Positions 17,413 to 28,273 of a stretch of 64,000 nt of DNA are shown piece after piece. The notes beneath the pieces are model-generated. The model did not search any database, was not told the DNA's origin, and worked only from the letters and a program-made list of their open reading frames with translations. The translations under genes and the position numbers were made by a program. This stretch comes from Anaerolineales bacterium (GTDB lineage: Bacteria > Chloroflexota > Anaerolineae > Anaerolineales > UBA11579). The stretch's first letter is position 1, and every line of letters starts with the position of its first letter. Location: positions 1 to 64,000 of the forward strand of contig JAFGDK010000089.1 in assembly GCA_016932165.1 (NCBI GenBank), written 5' to 3'.

Positions 17413-20112
17413 TTACCCTTTCAGGCGCTCACGCAGCACCTTATGCAGGATGCCTCCATGGCGGTAGATCTGCACATCCACGGCAGTATCCAGGCGGGTG
17501 ATGACTTTGAACTCCACCAGCTCGCCATTGACCTTACCGGCGCGCACTTTCAGTTCTGCGCCGGGCGGCATTTCGTTTCGCATCCCGCTGATTGAGATCA
17601 CTTCAGACCCGTCCAGTCCCAGGCTGGCAGCGTTCTGCCCATCCAAGAATTGCAGCGGCAGTACGCCCATTCCCACCAGGTTGGCGCGGTGAATCCGCTC
17701 GTATGATTCGGCGATGACCGCCTTGATCCCCAACAGCAGGGTGCCTTTGGCTGCCCAGTCGCGGCTGGAGCCGCTGCCGTATTCCTTGCCAGCCAGCACC
17801 ACCAGCGGGGTGCCGTCCTGGCGGTAGTGCATGGCAGCCTCATAGATCGAGGTCTGCTCACCGGTGGGCAGGTAGCGGGTATAGCCGCCCTCCACGCCGG
17901 GGACGAGCTGGTTTTTGAGACGGATGTTGGCGAACGTGCCACGGGTCATCACCCGGTCATTGCCGCGTCTGGACCCGTAGGAGTTGAAGTCCTTGGCAGC
18001 CACGCCGTTTCCGATCAGATATTGCCCGGCCGGGCTGTCTGCCGGGATGGCGCCTGCCGGGGAGATATGGTCGGTGGTGATCGAGTCTCCGAGAAACGCC
18101 ATCACCCGGGCGTCTTTGATGTCGGTTATATCCGGCAGCTCAGGGGTCAGGTCGGTGAAGAAGGGCGGCTCCTGGATGTAGGTGGAATCTGGGTCCCAGT
18201 TGTAGATCTGGCTCTCGCTGCCGGGGATCTGGTTCCAGGTGTGGTTCCCGGTGAAGACATTTTGATAGCGCTGGACAAACATCTCCGGGGTGACAGAGGC
18301 AGTGATCAACTCCTGGATTTCGGCCTGGGTAGGCCAGATATGCTTAAGGAAGACCGGTTCACCATCCGTGCCAATCCCCAGCGGTTCAGCCGTCATATCA
18401 ATATTGATCCTGCCGGCCAGAGCAAAGGCGACCACCAGCGGCGGGGAGGCCAGATAATTGGCCAGCGAATGGGGGTGGATGCGGCCTTCAAAGTTGCGGT
18501 TGCCTGAGAGTACCGAGGCTGCCACCAAATCCTGGCTGGTGATGGCACGCACCACCTCGCCGGGCAGCGGGCCGGAATTGCCAATGCAGGTGGTGCAGCC
18601 GTAGCCCACCAGGTTGAATCCCAGTTCTGCCAGCGGGTGCAATAAATCTGCTTTTTCCAGGTAATCGGTGACCACGCGTGAGCCGGGGGCCAGGCTGGTT
18701 TTAACATAGGGTTTCACTTTCAGACCGCGTTCAACCGCCTTTTTTGCCACCAGCCCGGCGCTGATCATCACGGCCGGATTGGAAGTGTTGGTGCAGGAAG
18801 TGATGGCGGCGATCACCAGCGCGCCGTGGCGCATAGTCTCACGATGGCCGTTGGAGCCGAAAGTTGATTGTTTGTCCAGGTCTTCGGGGGCCAGTTCAAA
18901 GCCGCGGGCGCTCTTGGGTGCGGTGAGGGATTGCTGGAAAGCGGTTTTGAGCTCATCCAGAGCAATGCGGTCGTGCGGGCGCTTGGGGCCCGACAAACTT
19001 GGCTCTACCGTGCTGATGTCCAGCTTCAGGGTGCTGGTGAATTTGGGAGTGGGGGTATCAGCGGTGCGGAACAAACCCTGTGCCTTGCAATAAGCCTCCA
19101 CCAGGGCTACTTGTTTCTCATCACGCCCGGTCAGACGCAGGTAGTTCAAGGTCTCAGCATCCACGGGGAAGAAAGTGATCGTGGCACCGTTCTCCGGCGA
19201 CATATTGGCGATCATTGCCCGGTCAGCCAACGGCATGGCATCCAGACCAGCACCGTAGAACTCGACGAATTTTCCCACCACGCCTTGCTGGCGCAGCATC
19301 TGGGTGATCGTCAGGGTCAGGTCGGTGGGGGTCACGCCTTCTTTCAATTTTCCGGTGAGCTCAAATCCGACCACATCTGGGGTGAGCATATCGATGGTCT
19401 GGCCGAGGATGGCGGCTTCGGCTTCGATCCCGCCGACACCCCAACCAACCACGCCCAGGCCGTTGATCATCGTGGTGTGAGAGTCGGTGCCCACCAGTGT
19501 ATCCGGGAAGACAACGATTTCATCCCCCTCTTTTCTGGTCAGCACCACTTTGGCGAGATACTCAAGGTTGACCTGGTGCACGATCCCGGTGGCAGGGGGG
19601 ACCACCCGGAAATTGTCAAAGCTGTTTTGCCCCCAGTGGAGGAATTCATAACGTTCGCGGTTGCGGAGGAATTCAATCTCGGCGTTGCGCTGGAGGGCAT
19701 CTTCGGTGGCAAAGAAATCCACCTGAACGGAGTGGTCGATCACCAGGTCGACCGGAATGACCGGATTGATCTCGGCCGGATTGCCGCCCAGGCGGGCCAT
19801 GGCGGAACGCATAGCTGCCAGATCCACCACGGCGGGGACGCCGGTGAAGTCCTGCATCACCACCCGCCCGGGTTTGAAGGGCATGGCTTCGCGTCCCGAT
19901 ACGTTTGGCTGCCAGCCGGCCAGGTTGATCACATCCTGCCCGGTGATCTCGACACCGTTTTGCTGGCGCAGGACAGCTTCCAACAGTACCCGCACTGAGA
20001 ATGGCAGCTCGTTGAGGGTGGTGTGTCCGGCTTCCTCCAACGCTTTGAGCCGGTAATAGGTGTATCGGCCAAATGGGGTTTCCAGGATATCTTTGGCTTG
20101 AATTTCCGTCAT
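17413..20112 (-). CDS. acnA: Aconitate hydratase A
   Basis: 899 aa; FeS ligands SCTNTSNP and [33 protein letters not shown]. Confidence 0.97.
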   Translation of the reverse strand: MTEIQAKDILETPFGRYTYYRLKALEEAGHTTLNELPFSVRVLLEAVLRQQNGVEITGQDVINLAGWQPNVSGREAMPFKPGRVVMQDFTGVPAVVDLAAMRSAMARLGGNPAEINPVIPVDLVIDHSVQVDFFATEDALQRNAEIEFLRNRERYEFLHWGQNSFDNFRVVPPATGIVHQVNLEYLAKVVLTRKEGDEIVVFPDTLVGTDSHTTMINGLGVVGWGVGGIEAEAAILGQTIDMLTPDVVGFELTGKLKEGVTPTDLTLTITQMLRQQGVVGKFVEFYGAGLDAMPLADRAMIANMSPENGATITFFPVDAETLNYLRLTGRDEKQVALVEAYCKAQGLFRTADTPTPKFTSTLKLDISTVEPSLSGPKRPHDRIALDELKTAFQQSLTAPKSARGFELAPEDLDKQSTFGSNGHRETMRHGALVIAAITSCTNTSNPAVMISAGLVAKKAVERGLKVKPYVKTSLAPGSRVVTDYLEKADLLHPLAELGFNLVGYGCTTCIGNSGPLPGEVVRAITSQDLVAASVLSGNRNFEGRIHPHSLANYLASPPLVVAFALAGRINIDMTAEPLGIGTDGEPVFLKHIWPTQAEIQELITASVTPEMFVQRYQNVFTGNHTWNQIPGSESQIYNWDPDSTYIQEPPFFTDLTPELPDITDIKDARVMAFLGDSITTDHISPAGAIPADSPAGQYLIGNGVAAKDFNSYGSRRGNDRVMTRGTFANIRLKNQLVPGVEGGYTRYLPTGEQTSIYEAAMHYRQDGTPLVVLAGKEYGSGSSRDWAAKGTLLLGIKAVIAESYERIHRANLVGMGVLPLQFLDGQNAASLGLDGSEVISISGMRNEMPPGAELKVRAGKVNGELVEFKVITRLDTAVDVQIYRHGGILHKVLRERLKG

Positions 20113-20241
20113 TTTGATTCCTCCGGACGTAAAAATTTACAGATTGCTATTATATCAGTACAGCCGAATATACGAATATCTTCACATTTCGGGCTGGCTG
20201 GTTTAGATACTGTCCATTTTTTTCTCGTATTGTTTTGAGGG

Positions 20242-21012
20242 CTAAAAAGCTGGCATCTTTTGGTAATAGCTGTATTGGTAAAGATGCTCAAATCCCATCC
20301 GTTGATATAGACGCAGCGCGGGGGTGTTATCTTCCATCACTTGAAGGTAAATCTTCTCTGCTCCCCTGGATTTTCCCCAATCTGCAAGGAGATGCATGAC
20401 CCCAGATGCAAATCCTCTTCGCCGGCAGATGGAATCTGTGACCACACAAAAAACACCCATCCAGCCGCGCTCGAGCACGCCCAATCCGGTTGCAACCTGT
20501 TTTCCGTTTTCGGTAAGGAGAATAAAATTTTTCTCCGGCCCAATTCGATTGAGGATCCCCCGCCGGATGGGCAGACTTTCCTGCATGTATCCTGAGGCGC
20601 GTGTATAGCTTTGGAACCAGGCTTCGGTCAGGGTGGCTGAAGAGGTGATTTTGCAAGCGGATTGTTTTGTGTTTGCCAGAACCGTCTTTACTGGCGCGAT
20701 TTTTACCGCGGTATGTGCGTCGGTGTGGTAGCCGAGGGCGGCAAGCATAGCAGGTAATTCTTGGGGCAGGGAGGCTGGACAAATCTGAAAGCGGGGTATG
20801 GTGTTGTGGCGCTGATAAAATTCCTCGACTGCGGCGAGAGCGGTTTCAATCTGATCGCCTGCAGGCGGCAGGTTAGGCCAGACCGAGTTGACCCGGCGGC
20901 TGCTCCCGCCTGAATAGCGAAGCCGCCACCCACCCAGATGCTGCACAATTTCAGCTGGCCAGGCATTGGCGGCCAGTTCTTCGATCAGGCGGACTAAACT
21001 TGTATCCATCAA
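20242..21012 (-). CDS. GNAT-family N-acetyltransferase
   Basis: C-terminal VVTDSICRRRGFASGVMHLLADWGKSRGAEKIYLQVMEDNTPALRLYQRMGFEHLYQYSYY. Confidence 0.88.
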   Translation of the reverse strand: MMDTSLVRLIEELAANAWPAEIVQHLGGWRLRYSGGSSRRVNSVWPNLPPAGDQIETALAAVEEFYQRHNTIPRFQICPASLPQELPAMLAALGYHTDAHTAVKIAPVKTVLANTKQSACKITSSATLTEAWFQSYTRASGYMQESLPIRRGILNRIGPEKNFILLTENGKQVATGLGVLERGWMGVFCVVTDSICRRRGFASGVMHLLADWGKSRGAEKIYLQVMEDNTPALRLYQRMGFEHLYQYSYYQKMPAF

Positions 21013-21146
21013 TAAATTTTAACCCAAATTAGTACTAATGTACTGTCTGGCATTCTGATAAGATTTAATGGGGGAGTAAACCAGGTGAGATATAATTAAA
21101 TATGTAACTACAATAATGAATAGATATGGACTTTGGGAGATAAATT

Positions 21147-23204
21147 ATGAATAAATTCAAAATATTGTTGTTCATCAGCCTTGTGCTAACATTATTAATT
21201 GCAGCCTGCAGTGCAGTTGAAGAATCTGCCGGTCAGGACATTTATACGCCAAAGAACGAGACTGCTGAACTTTCTGTTGGGGAACCTGAAGTTGCCTCAG
21301 CGCCTGCTGGTCCTTCGGCGGTGATGAGTGAAATTTCTGGCGATGTGGCATTCCGTCTGAACAAGGCGACTGCGTTTGATTCCCCCATGGACGGCAGCGA
21401 ACTTTTCCTGAATGCCCAGGTGCAAACCGGCTCCGACGGCCGGGTGCGGCTGGATTTTGCAGATGGGACACTGGTACGCGTCACGCCTAATTCCCTTTTC
21501 ACCCTCACTGAGATAGAAGAACGGAATGATGGGTTGTTCAAAAGACTCTCCCTGGGTGCGGGACAGATGTGGATTGTGCTCAACGGCGGCAGTCTTGAAG
21601 TGGAGACAGCCTCAGGCGTTGCCTCGGTACGAGGTTCTTATCTAATGGTCACCTTTGACCCGGATACCGGTAATATCCGAATCACCTGCCTGGAAGGCAC
21701 CTGCGCTCTGAAGGTGAACGGCGAAGAGGTCGTTCTCGGTGCTGGTGAGAAGGCAGAATTTACTGGCAGCGGCATTGAAGCTGGTCTGATGAGCCAGGAA
21801 GATATCCAGGCTTGGCTGGACAGTACACCGGAAGCCGAACTGGTTTTGCATCTGGTCCCCGCCGCGGTTGGTGATCGGGTCTGGGAAGACCTGAACGGCA
21901 ATGGTTTGCAGGATGAAGATGAACCCGGCCTACCGGGTGTGACTGTGAGCCTGGTGGATCTCGAGGGCGAGGCGGTGGCCACCACCCAGACTGATGGGGA
22001 TGGCCAGTACCTGTTCACCGATGTGCCGGCGGGTGAGTATAGCCTTGAATTCTTCCTAGAGAACACTTTGTTCACCGTTCAGGATGCCGGCGAGGACGAT
22101 GGTCTGGACAGCGATGTTGATCGGGACGGCAAAACCGGGGTGTTTGCCCTTGAAAATGCCGGATACCTCACCGGGTATGATGCCGGGATGGTCTACCCCG
22201 GACACGCCGGCTGGTGCCCATTGACCGGGCTGCCCACCGATGCTGATTTGCTGCAAAACCGGCCGATCTTCATCTCGATTTCCAAGTTCCCAGCCTGGGC
22301 TACCCGCCCGGCAGTGCTGGCGGCTGCGCCGGTAGTGTTTGAAACCCTGATCGATGAAGGGCAGACCCGACTACAAGCCCTGTATTACTGCGGATATCCG
22401 CAGACAGTCGCGGGCGTTGAAGCGCAAGGCGGCGGGCAGTTTGATATCAGCGGCGTGCGCTCTGGGCGCGTGTTCTACGCTGAACTGGCACAGCTGTTTG
22501 GGGCTGGCTTGATCTTTGGCGGTGCGGATGCCAAGGTCTACCAGACAATTGCTCCCTACCAGTGCGGCGTGGTGGACAATGTGGCGGTGCCGAACAACCC
22601 CGGCGGCCTGGGGATGGATGTTGAGAGCCTCCAGAATGTGGCCGAGAGCTGCAAACACCGGCTGGGGAATCCAGACCTGAATGTCTGGCAGTTTGGCGCC
22701 GCACCTTCTGGCGGACAGGCAGCTGCCAATTTCCTGATGGATTACAACTATCTTAACCAGACCCGTTGGATCTATGATGCCAAAGCGGGTGGTTATGTCC
22801 GTTATGAAAATGATCCGGCTGAACCGAAGCAATTTACATTGAGTACCGACAAGCTGACCGGGGAAGCGATCGTCCGCCAGAATGTGATCCTGCTGGAAAC
22901 CCCGCATGAGGTGTTAAATTCATCTGGCACGATCATTAATTTCGATCTCACCGATGAACGCGGCTATGCCTATCTACTGAGGGATGGGATGATGCACAAA
23001 GCGTGCTGGAGTGCGGTTTTTGATGATTACCCAACCGAATCCAACCGTTACCGGCCCTTCTTGCTCTACGATTGCGACACCAAAGAGCCGGTCAATTTTG
23101 CCTATGGCAGCACCTGGGTAAATGTGGTGGATGCTTCATTCTGGTTTGAGTCCGACGGTGAGTATCTGGTCGCCAAACAGCCCTTCCTCGGCTACGCGCC
23201 GTGA
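21147..23204 (+). CDS. Lipoprotein with FecR-like, SdrD-B/Cna-B-like and DUF3048-like regions
   Basis: Lipobox LIAACSA; FecR-like DGSELFLNAQVQTGSDGRVRLDFADGTLVRV; VGDRVWEDLNGNGLQDEDEPGLPGVTV (SdrD B); CPLTGLPTDADLLQNRPIFISISKFP..RPAVLAAAPVVFETLIDEGQTRLQALY (DUF3048-like). Confidence 0.85.
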   Translation: MNKFKILLFISLVLTLLIAACSAVEESAGQDIYTPKNETAELSVGEPEVASAPAGPSAVMSEISGDVAFRLNKATAFDSPMDGSELFLNAQVQTGSDGRVRLDFADGTLVRVTPNSLFTLTEIEERNDGLFKRLSLGAGQMWIVLNGGSLEVETASGVASVRGSYLMVTFDPDTGNIRITCLEGTCALKVNGEEVVLGAGEKAEFTGSGIEAGLMSQEDIQAWLDSTPEAELVLHLVPAAVGDRVWEDLNGNGLQDEDEPGLPGVTVSLVDLEGEAVATTQTDGDGQYLFTDVPAGEYSLEFFLENTLFTVQDAGEDDGLDSDVDRDGKTGVFALENAGYLTGYDAGMVYPGHAGWCPLTGLPTDADLLQNRPIFISISKFPAWATRPAVLAAAPVVFETLIDEGQTRLQALYYCGYPQTVAGVEAQGGGQFDISGVRSGRVFYAELAQLFGAGLIFGGADAKVYQTIAPYQCGVVDNVAVPNNPGGLGMDVESLQNVAESCKHRLGNPDLNVWQFGAAPSGGQAAANFLMDYNYLNQTRWIYDAKAGGYVRYENDPAEPKQFTLSTDKLTGEAIVRQNVILLETPHEVLNSSGTIINFDLTDERGYAYLLRDGMMHKACWSAVFDDYPTESNRYRPFLLYDCDTKEPVNFAYGSTWVNVVDASFWFESDGEYLVAKQPFLGYAP

Positions 23205-23240
23205 TGCTGGGAGAAGATCCAGCTGACAAGTAAGAATCAA

Positions 23241-23266
23241 AACTCCTGGGAACTTACCCAGGAGTT
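23241..23266 (+). terminator. Intrinsic terminator
   Basis: AACTCCTGGG-AACTTA-CCCAGGAGTT followed by TATT. Confidence 0.8.
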
Positions 23267-23319
23267 TATTTATCAGAGGGAAATTATTAGTTTCTCCGGC
23301 TTGATGCCCATAGATTCGT

Positions 23320-23913
23320 CTAAGGGAAGAGATACAGATCAAAAATTACCCGGTCCAGATCCATTTGGTATTCACGCGCCACAAAAAAGCCGTAAGTGCC
23401 CTGGTTGGTCTGGAAGCATAGGTATAGGTCCGTCTGCACCGCGACAGGGTCTGGCAGCAGGTTGGGGTTGATACAGTAACCTTTTGAGGGCGGTTCCATT
23501 GGCGCAGAGCCGCTGATCAGTCCGCCATTTTGCGGCTCCAGCAAACCGTACTGGGGCATGCAAATATCCCTGGTGAGATCATCCACTGCCACTGGCTGGT
23601 AGGTGTCAAAATTGTAGCAAGCGCCGGTTTCAAAGATCAGCCCGGTGTATTGAGCAGGCAGCGGATCTGGCGCGTAAACAGTGCTGGGATCAGGTGTAGC
23701 AGCGGCAGGGGGGATTGGCGTGTCTGTTGCCGGCGGCAATGGGGTCGCAGTGGGCTGAGGGGCGTTGTGGGTCAGCCGGGCGGAAGTTGTCGCTTCTACC
23801 AGTGTAGCCAGTACGCTTTGATCAGAATCGGGTTCCTGTGGGGAAATTGAGCAGGCCAGTGCCAGGGCAAATAGAATGCCCACGACCCCCAGGATTTTTG
23901 ATTGAGATTTCAT
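23320..23913 (-). CDS. Lipoprotein, unknown, Thr/Pro/Ala-rich linker
   Basis: MKSQSKILGVVGILFALALACSISP lipobox; TATPLPPATDTPIPPAAATPDP linker. Confidence 0.75.
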   Translation of the reverse strand: MKSQSKILGVVGILFALALACSISPQEPDSDQSVLATLVEATTSARLTHNAPQPTATPLPPATDTPIPPAAATPDPSTVYAPDPLPAQYTGLIFETGACYNFDTYQPVAVDDLTRDICMPQYGLLEPQNGGLISGSAPMEPPSKGYCINPNLLPDPVAVQTDLYLCFQTNQGTYGFFVAREYQMDLDRVIFDLYLFP

Positions 23914-24024
23914 CTTACCTCCTCAGATAATTGCCCTCAACGGGCAGTGTAACTATAAGCGATAATTGGATATTTCACTAGCTGATAGGTCTCCTCACTA
24001 GGAAGATTTGGCATGCGCACTTTA

Positions 24025-24666
24025 TCACAGCAAACCCTGCTGGGCAGCGGCAGCAATCGCCGCCCCTCTCGATGAGACGCCCAGCTTGTTGTAAATATTG
24101 GTCAGGTGGGCCCGGACAGTCCGCTCGCTGATTCCCAACTGCAGCGCAATTTGCTGGTTGGTGCCGCCTTCTGCTGCTGCCCGGATAACCTCGATTTCAC
24201 GCTCACTGAGAAGGCTCCCCCCTCCCTTTGCGGCAGGTTGGCTGGCGTAATTTAAAAGCTTTTGCATCACCTCGGGGCTGAGCAGTGTTTCCCCGCGCAC
24301 AGCCGCGTGGATCGTGTTCATCAAAGCCTCGCGCCCGGTATCTTTCAACAGGAATCCTTTAGCCCCCAATTGCAGGCACTGGTACATCAGCTCATCCTCA
24401 TTGAAAGTGGTCAGGATGATGATCTTCTGGCCCGGGTTTTCTGAGAGGATTGCGCGGACGGCGGTCAAACCATCCATCTCAGGCATTTGCAGGTCCATCA
24501 GGATGATATCCGGAGCAAGCTCTCTGGCTTGCTCAACTCCGATGAGGCCGTTTCCCGCTTCTCCCACTACTTCTACGCTGGGTTCGGTTTCAAAGATCAG
24601 CTTCAATCCCTGGCGGACGATCATATGATCATCCACGATCAGGATCCGGACCGGTGTTTCACTCAT
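24025..24666 (-). CDS. NarL/LuxR-family response regulator
   Basis: ILIVDDHMIVRQGL, IILMDLQMPEMDG, LSEREIEVIRAAAEGGTNQQIALQLGISERTVRAHLTNIYNKL. Start MSETPVR preferred over 24840. Confidence 0.95.
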   Translation of the reverse strand: MSETPVRILIVDDHMIVRQGLKLIFETEPSVEVVGEAGNGLIGVEQARELAPDIILMDLQMPEMDGLTAVRAILSENPGQKIIILTTFNEDELMYQCLQLGAKGFLLKDTGREALMNTIHAAVRGETLLSPEVMQKLLNYASQPAAKGGGSLLSEREIEVIRAAAEGGTNQQIALQLGISERTVRAHLTNIYNKLGVSSRGAAIAAAAQQGLL

Positions 24667-25912
24667 TGGAATCACCTGCCTTTTTGAGGGGGATTTCCAG
24701 TTGGAGTCGGGTGCCCCTTCCTGGCTGGCTGTCAATTGATAAATGGCCCTGAAGTAAATCTGCCCGTTCACGGATGCCCAGCAGCCCATACTGACCTTCC
24801 CCCCGATCTTCCCGGGAAAATCCCCGGCCATTATCTTCAATTTCGACCATCAGCCTGTTTGCTTCGCCGGTCACTCGCAGCCAGGCCTGGCTGGCATCTG
24901 CATGCTTGGCAATGTTGTTCAATCCCTCAGTGATAATCTTGAGGATATGGTCTTGGAGCTCCGCTTGCAGGGGGAAATCCATGCGATATTGCAGTTTGCA
25001 GGGAATTTGCGCCACGCTTTCAAAATGGATTGCCTCCTGCTGAACCAAATCTCTCATTGTTTGACCAGCAGCGGGGGATGAACGCAGGCCGTCGATCACC
25101 TTGCGCGCTTCAGCCAGCGTCACCCGGGACTGGAACATGGCATTTTGAAGAATCTCCTGGGCACGAGCATTGTTTTGCTGCTCGATATGTGTGCTGACCG
25201 CTTCCAATTGCAGCACCACACCGGTGAGCTCCTGGGCAAGGGTATCATGCAACTCGCGGGCGATCCGCTGGCGTTCCTCGGCCAGGGTCAATTCTTCCAC
25301 CCGTTTGGCATAGTCTGCCAGTCTGGTATGGGCTTTCTGCAGGTCTTGATACAGCGCTTCTGTTTTCTCGCGAGTCTGAAGCAGACGGCGGAACATGAAG
25401 GCAATGAACCCGGATAGCAGAATCGATGGGATGGCGGTGAAAGACCACTCCAGCACCACTTCCACTCCCGACGATATAACAATTGAGAGCACCCCTAAAA
25501 ACAGATACCCTGGAATGAAGTACAGCAAATCTTTCTTTTCTTGCAAAGCGCCCACCGCATTCCCAATCAGGGAGGCGTACAGGCCAATTGCCAAACCATA
25601 ATCCTCGGCAAAGAAGACGATCACAAATGCCAGCAGTCCCTGGAAAATAAAATACAGCCTTAAGCTGAGCGCATTCCCTAGAAAAAGGAAAATCCCCCAA
25701 TACAACCCAACATGCATTACCATTAAAATAGTAAAAATAACCGCACTCAGAGGATTGTCAATCTGCCGGATGTACACCATGTACATCCAGGCCATTGCCA
25801 CAGTTACCATCAGGTAGAAGGGGAAAATCTCCTGGGCAGCGTGATTGTCTGTCTTCTCGGACGGGAAGATTAAATCTTTTACCTTTTGATTAAAATTATC
25901 CTCTGTTTCCAT
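24659..25912 (-). CDS. Membrane sensor histidine kinase (HisKA_3)
   Basis: N-terminal TM segments; ERQRIARELHDTLAQELTGVVLQLEAV; HADASQAWLRV, DNGRGFSREDRGEGQYGLLGIRERA. Confidence 0.95.
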   Translation of the reverse strand: METEDNFNQKVKDLIFPSEKTDNHAAQEIFPFYLMVTVAMAWMYMVYIRQIDNPLSAVIFTILMVMHVGLYWGIFLFLGNALSLRLYFIFQGLLAFVIVFFAEDYGLAIGLYASLIGNAVGALQEKKDLLYFIPGYLFLGVLSIVISSGVEVVLEWSFTAIPSILLSGFIAFMFRRLLQTREKTEALYQDLQKAHTRLADYAKRVEELTLAEERQRIARELHDTLAQELTGVVLQLEAVSTHIEQQNNARAQEILQNAMFQSRVTLAEARKVIDGLRSSPAAGQTMRDLVQQEAIHFESVAQIPCKLQYRMDFPLQAELQDHILKIITEGLNNIAKHADASQAWLRVTGEANRLMVEIEDNGRGFSREDRGEGQYGLLGIRERADLLQGHLSIDSQPGRGTRLQLEIPLKKAGDSNE

Positions 25913-25944
25913 GCTGTTTTTATTCTACACAGGTTTGTTCAACC

Positions 25945-26006
25945 TGCCATCGGATTTAACGACATTGTCGGAAACGGCAGCCCCGCAGGCAAACCATCCG
26001 ATGGCA
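25945..26006. promoter_or_regulatory. Inverted repeat in divergent intergenic region, candidate response-regulator operator
   Basis: TGCCATCGGAT ... ATCCGATGGCA (11-bp perfect arms, 40-nt spacing) enclosing the palindrome CGACATTGTCG (25960-25970). Confidence 0.55.
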
Positions 26007-26053
26007 AGATTGATTGGAAAGGCTATACTGGAATCGTTACATTAGTCTAAAGA

Positions 26054-27010
26054 TTGGAGAAAACCATGGCAAAAGAATTAGCGATTGAAATCAAAGACCT
26101 GCACAGGTATTACCAAGATATCAAGGCCGTGCAGGGTGTTTCGCTTCAAATTGAAGCCGGCACAGTCTTCAGCCTGCTGGGGCCAAATGGCGCTGGCAAG
26201 TCCACCACCATCTCGGTGATCTCGGGGCTCTTGCGCCCCACGGAAGGGGATGCTGAGATTTTCGGCAAATCGATCATTAGCCAAGCCAATCAGGCCAAGC
26301 AGCATATCGGCGTGGTGCCCCAGGAAGTAGCCCTTTATCAAGACCTCACCGGCCGTGAGAACCTGGCTTTCTGGGGCAAGATGTACGGCCTGCGCGGCGC
26401 AAAGCTGGAAGCACGCATCGGCGAGATACTCGAGATAATCGAGCTGACAGACCGGCAAAAGGACAAGGTGGAAAAATATTCCGGCGGGATGAAACGCCGG
26501 CTGAACATCGGTGTCGCCCTGCTGCACCAGCCGGATATCGTCATCATGGATGAGCCCACCGTGGGGATTGATCCCCAAAGCCGCCGTAAGATCCTCGAAA
26601 GCGTCAAAGCTCTCAATGAGCAGGGCATGACTGTGCTGTACACCACCCATTACATGGAAGAAGCCCAAGAACTATCTGACCGGATTGCAATCATGGATCA
26701 CGGCAAAGTGATCGCTGAGGGAACCCACAACGAGCTGGTTCGGATTGTGGGCGAGTTAGACCGGGTGGAATTGACCTTTGGGGCCGAGATCGACGGAAAG
26801 CTTGACAACTGGTCTCAACTCCCCGGCATAAAATCTGTTACCACCGATACAACCGCGGCCGCCTTGCTGGTGGATGACAGCGACCAGGCACTGCCGCACC
26901 TGTTCGAAGCAGCAGCTCGCGATCACCTCAAGATCATATCGGTTGCTGTGTACGAGCCCAACCTGGAAACTGTCTTCCTGCACCTCACCGGCCGCGCCCT
27001 GCGCGAGTAA
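26054..27010 (+). CDS. ABC transporter ATP-binding protein
   Basis: GPNGAGKST, YSGGMKRRLNIGVAL, IVIMDEPTVGIDPQSR. Confidence 0.95.
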   Translation: MEKTMAKELAIEIKDLHRYYQDIKAVQGVSLQIEAGTVFSLLGPNGAGKSTTISVISGLLRPTEGDAEIFGKSIISQANQAKQHIGVVPQEVALYQDLTGRENLAFWGKMYGLRGAKLEARIGEILEIIELTDRQKDKVEKYSGGMKRRLNIGVALLHQPDIVIMDEPTVGIDPQSRRKILESVKALNEQGMTVLYTTHYMEEAQELSDRIAIMDHGKVIAEGTHNELVRIVGELDRVELTFGAEIDGKLDNWSQLPGIKSVTTDTTAAALLVDDSDQALPHLFEAAARDHLKIISVAVYEPNLETVFLHLTGRALRE

Positions 27011-27019
27011 GGAGCCGAG

Positions 27020-28264
27020 ATGAAAGCGTTAGATATTGCGATCAAAGACCTGAGGCAGTCCTTCCGCAGCTTTTTTGCGATTGCCTTCATGTTCGTTCTC
27101 CCGATCCTGATCACCGGGCTGTTCGCGTTTATATTTGGGGGCGGAAGCGAGGAATCTGAAATCAGCTTTGAGCCCATCCCGGTGCAGGTCTACAATCAGG
27201 ATAGAGGCGAATTCGGTGAAATACTGCTGACTATCTGGGGGAGTGATGCCTTTTCGGACTTGATCGCTCTTACCGTGGCGGAAGATGAAGCCGGTGCCCG
27301 GCAGGCAGTCGATGAAAAGCAAGCCGAGGTGGCGATCCTCCTCCCGGCCGAGTTCACTGAAACCGTGGTCAACCCTGGCAGATACACCGGGATTGAACTT
27401 TATCAGGACCCCACCTTGACCTTGGGCCCAGGGATCATGAAATCGCTGGTCACGCAGTTTGTGGATGCGCTCAATGGCTCCAATATCACCGCCATGGTTG
27501 CCAATCAACAGGCAGGGGAACGCGGCTACACTCTGACACAGGAGCAAAATGAAGCCCTTTCGCTGGCTTATTATTCTGCTGTCAGCGCCAGTGCTCAGCA
27601 AGGCACCTTGGTTAACCTGGAATCCCCCGGCGGCGAGCAGCAGGAAGAGAATGCCGGTATAAAATCGATCCTCGGCTTCATCATGGGGGGCATGATGATC
27701 TTCTATGCCTATTTCACCGGGGCGTATGCCAGCAATACCATCCTGACAGAGGAAGAGAACGGCACCCTGGAGAGACTGTTCGGGACGGCTACCGCGCCGC
27801 ACGTGATCATCACCGGCAAGCTGCTGGCCGCCGCCCTGATGATCTTTGTCCAGCTGGTTGTGCTGACTGCTTTTGGGCGGCTGGTTTTCGGGATCCAATG
27901 GGGAGCGCTGGGGCTGCTGCTGGTCTTCGTGCTGGTCACCACCATCGGGGCGGCCTCCTTTGGGATGTTTGCCATCTCCCTGGCAAAGGACCGGAAGCAG
28001 GCTGGCGTGATCATGGGCGCGGGAATCACCGTGACCGGGATGCTGGGGATGTCAGGCACGTTCATGCTCTCTTCGCCCACGCCAAACGCGGCGATTGACA
28101 GGATCACCCTGCTTGTCCCCCAGGGATGGGCTAACCGGGCGCTGCTCGCCATCATGGAGGGGCTGTCGCCTGAGCGTATCTGGCTCAGCATCCTGGGGCT
28201 GCTGGTTTACAGCGCCGTTCTGGTGGTGCTTGGTTTTGTCCGCTTCCAAAAACGCTTCGCATAG
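27020..28264 (+). CDS. ABC-2 type permease
   Basis: 414 aa; N-terminal TM, large extracytoplasmic region, C-terminal TM block; ENGTLERLFGTATAPHVIITGKLLA. Confidence 0.92.
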   Translation: MKALDIAIKDLRQSFRSFFAIAFMFVLPILITGLFAFIFGGGSEESEISFEPIPVQVYNQDRGEFGEILLTIWGSDAFSDLIALTVAEDEAGARQAVDEKQAEVAILLPAEFTETVVNPGRYTGIELYQDPTLTLGPGIMKSLVTQFVDALNGSNITAMVANQQAGERGYTLTQEQNEALSLAYYSAVSASAQQGTLVNLESPGGEQQEENAGIKSILGFIMGGMMIFYAYFTGAYASNTILTEEENGTLERLFGTATAPHVIITGKLLAAALMIFVQLVVLTAFGRLVFGIQWGALGLLLVFVLVTTIGAASFGMFAISLAKDRKQAGVIMGAGITVTGMLGMSGTFMLSSPTPNAAIDRITLLVPQGWANRALLAIMEGLSPERIWLSILGLLVYSAVLVVLGFVRFQKRFA

Positions 28265-28273
28265 GAGATTGAC

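Noticed and set aside
18868-19998. 376-aa plus-strand ORF opposite acnA
   Set aside because: Antisense shadow ORF of a clear aconitase; His/Gly-rich composition with no family motifs.
27029-27898. 289-aa minus-strand ORF opposite the ABC-2 permease
   Set aside because: Antisense artefact of GC-rich coding DNA.
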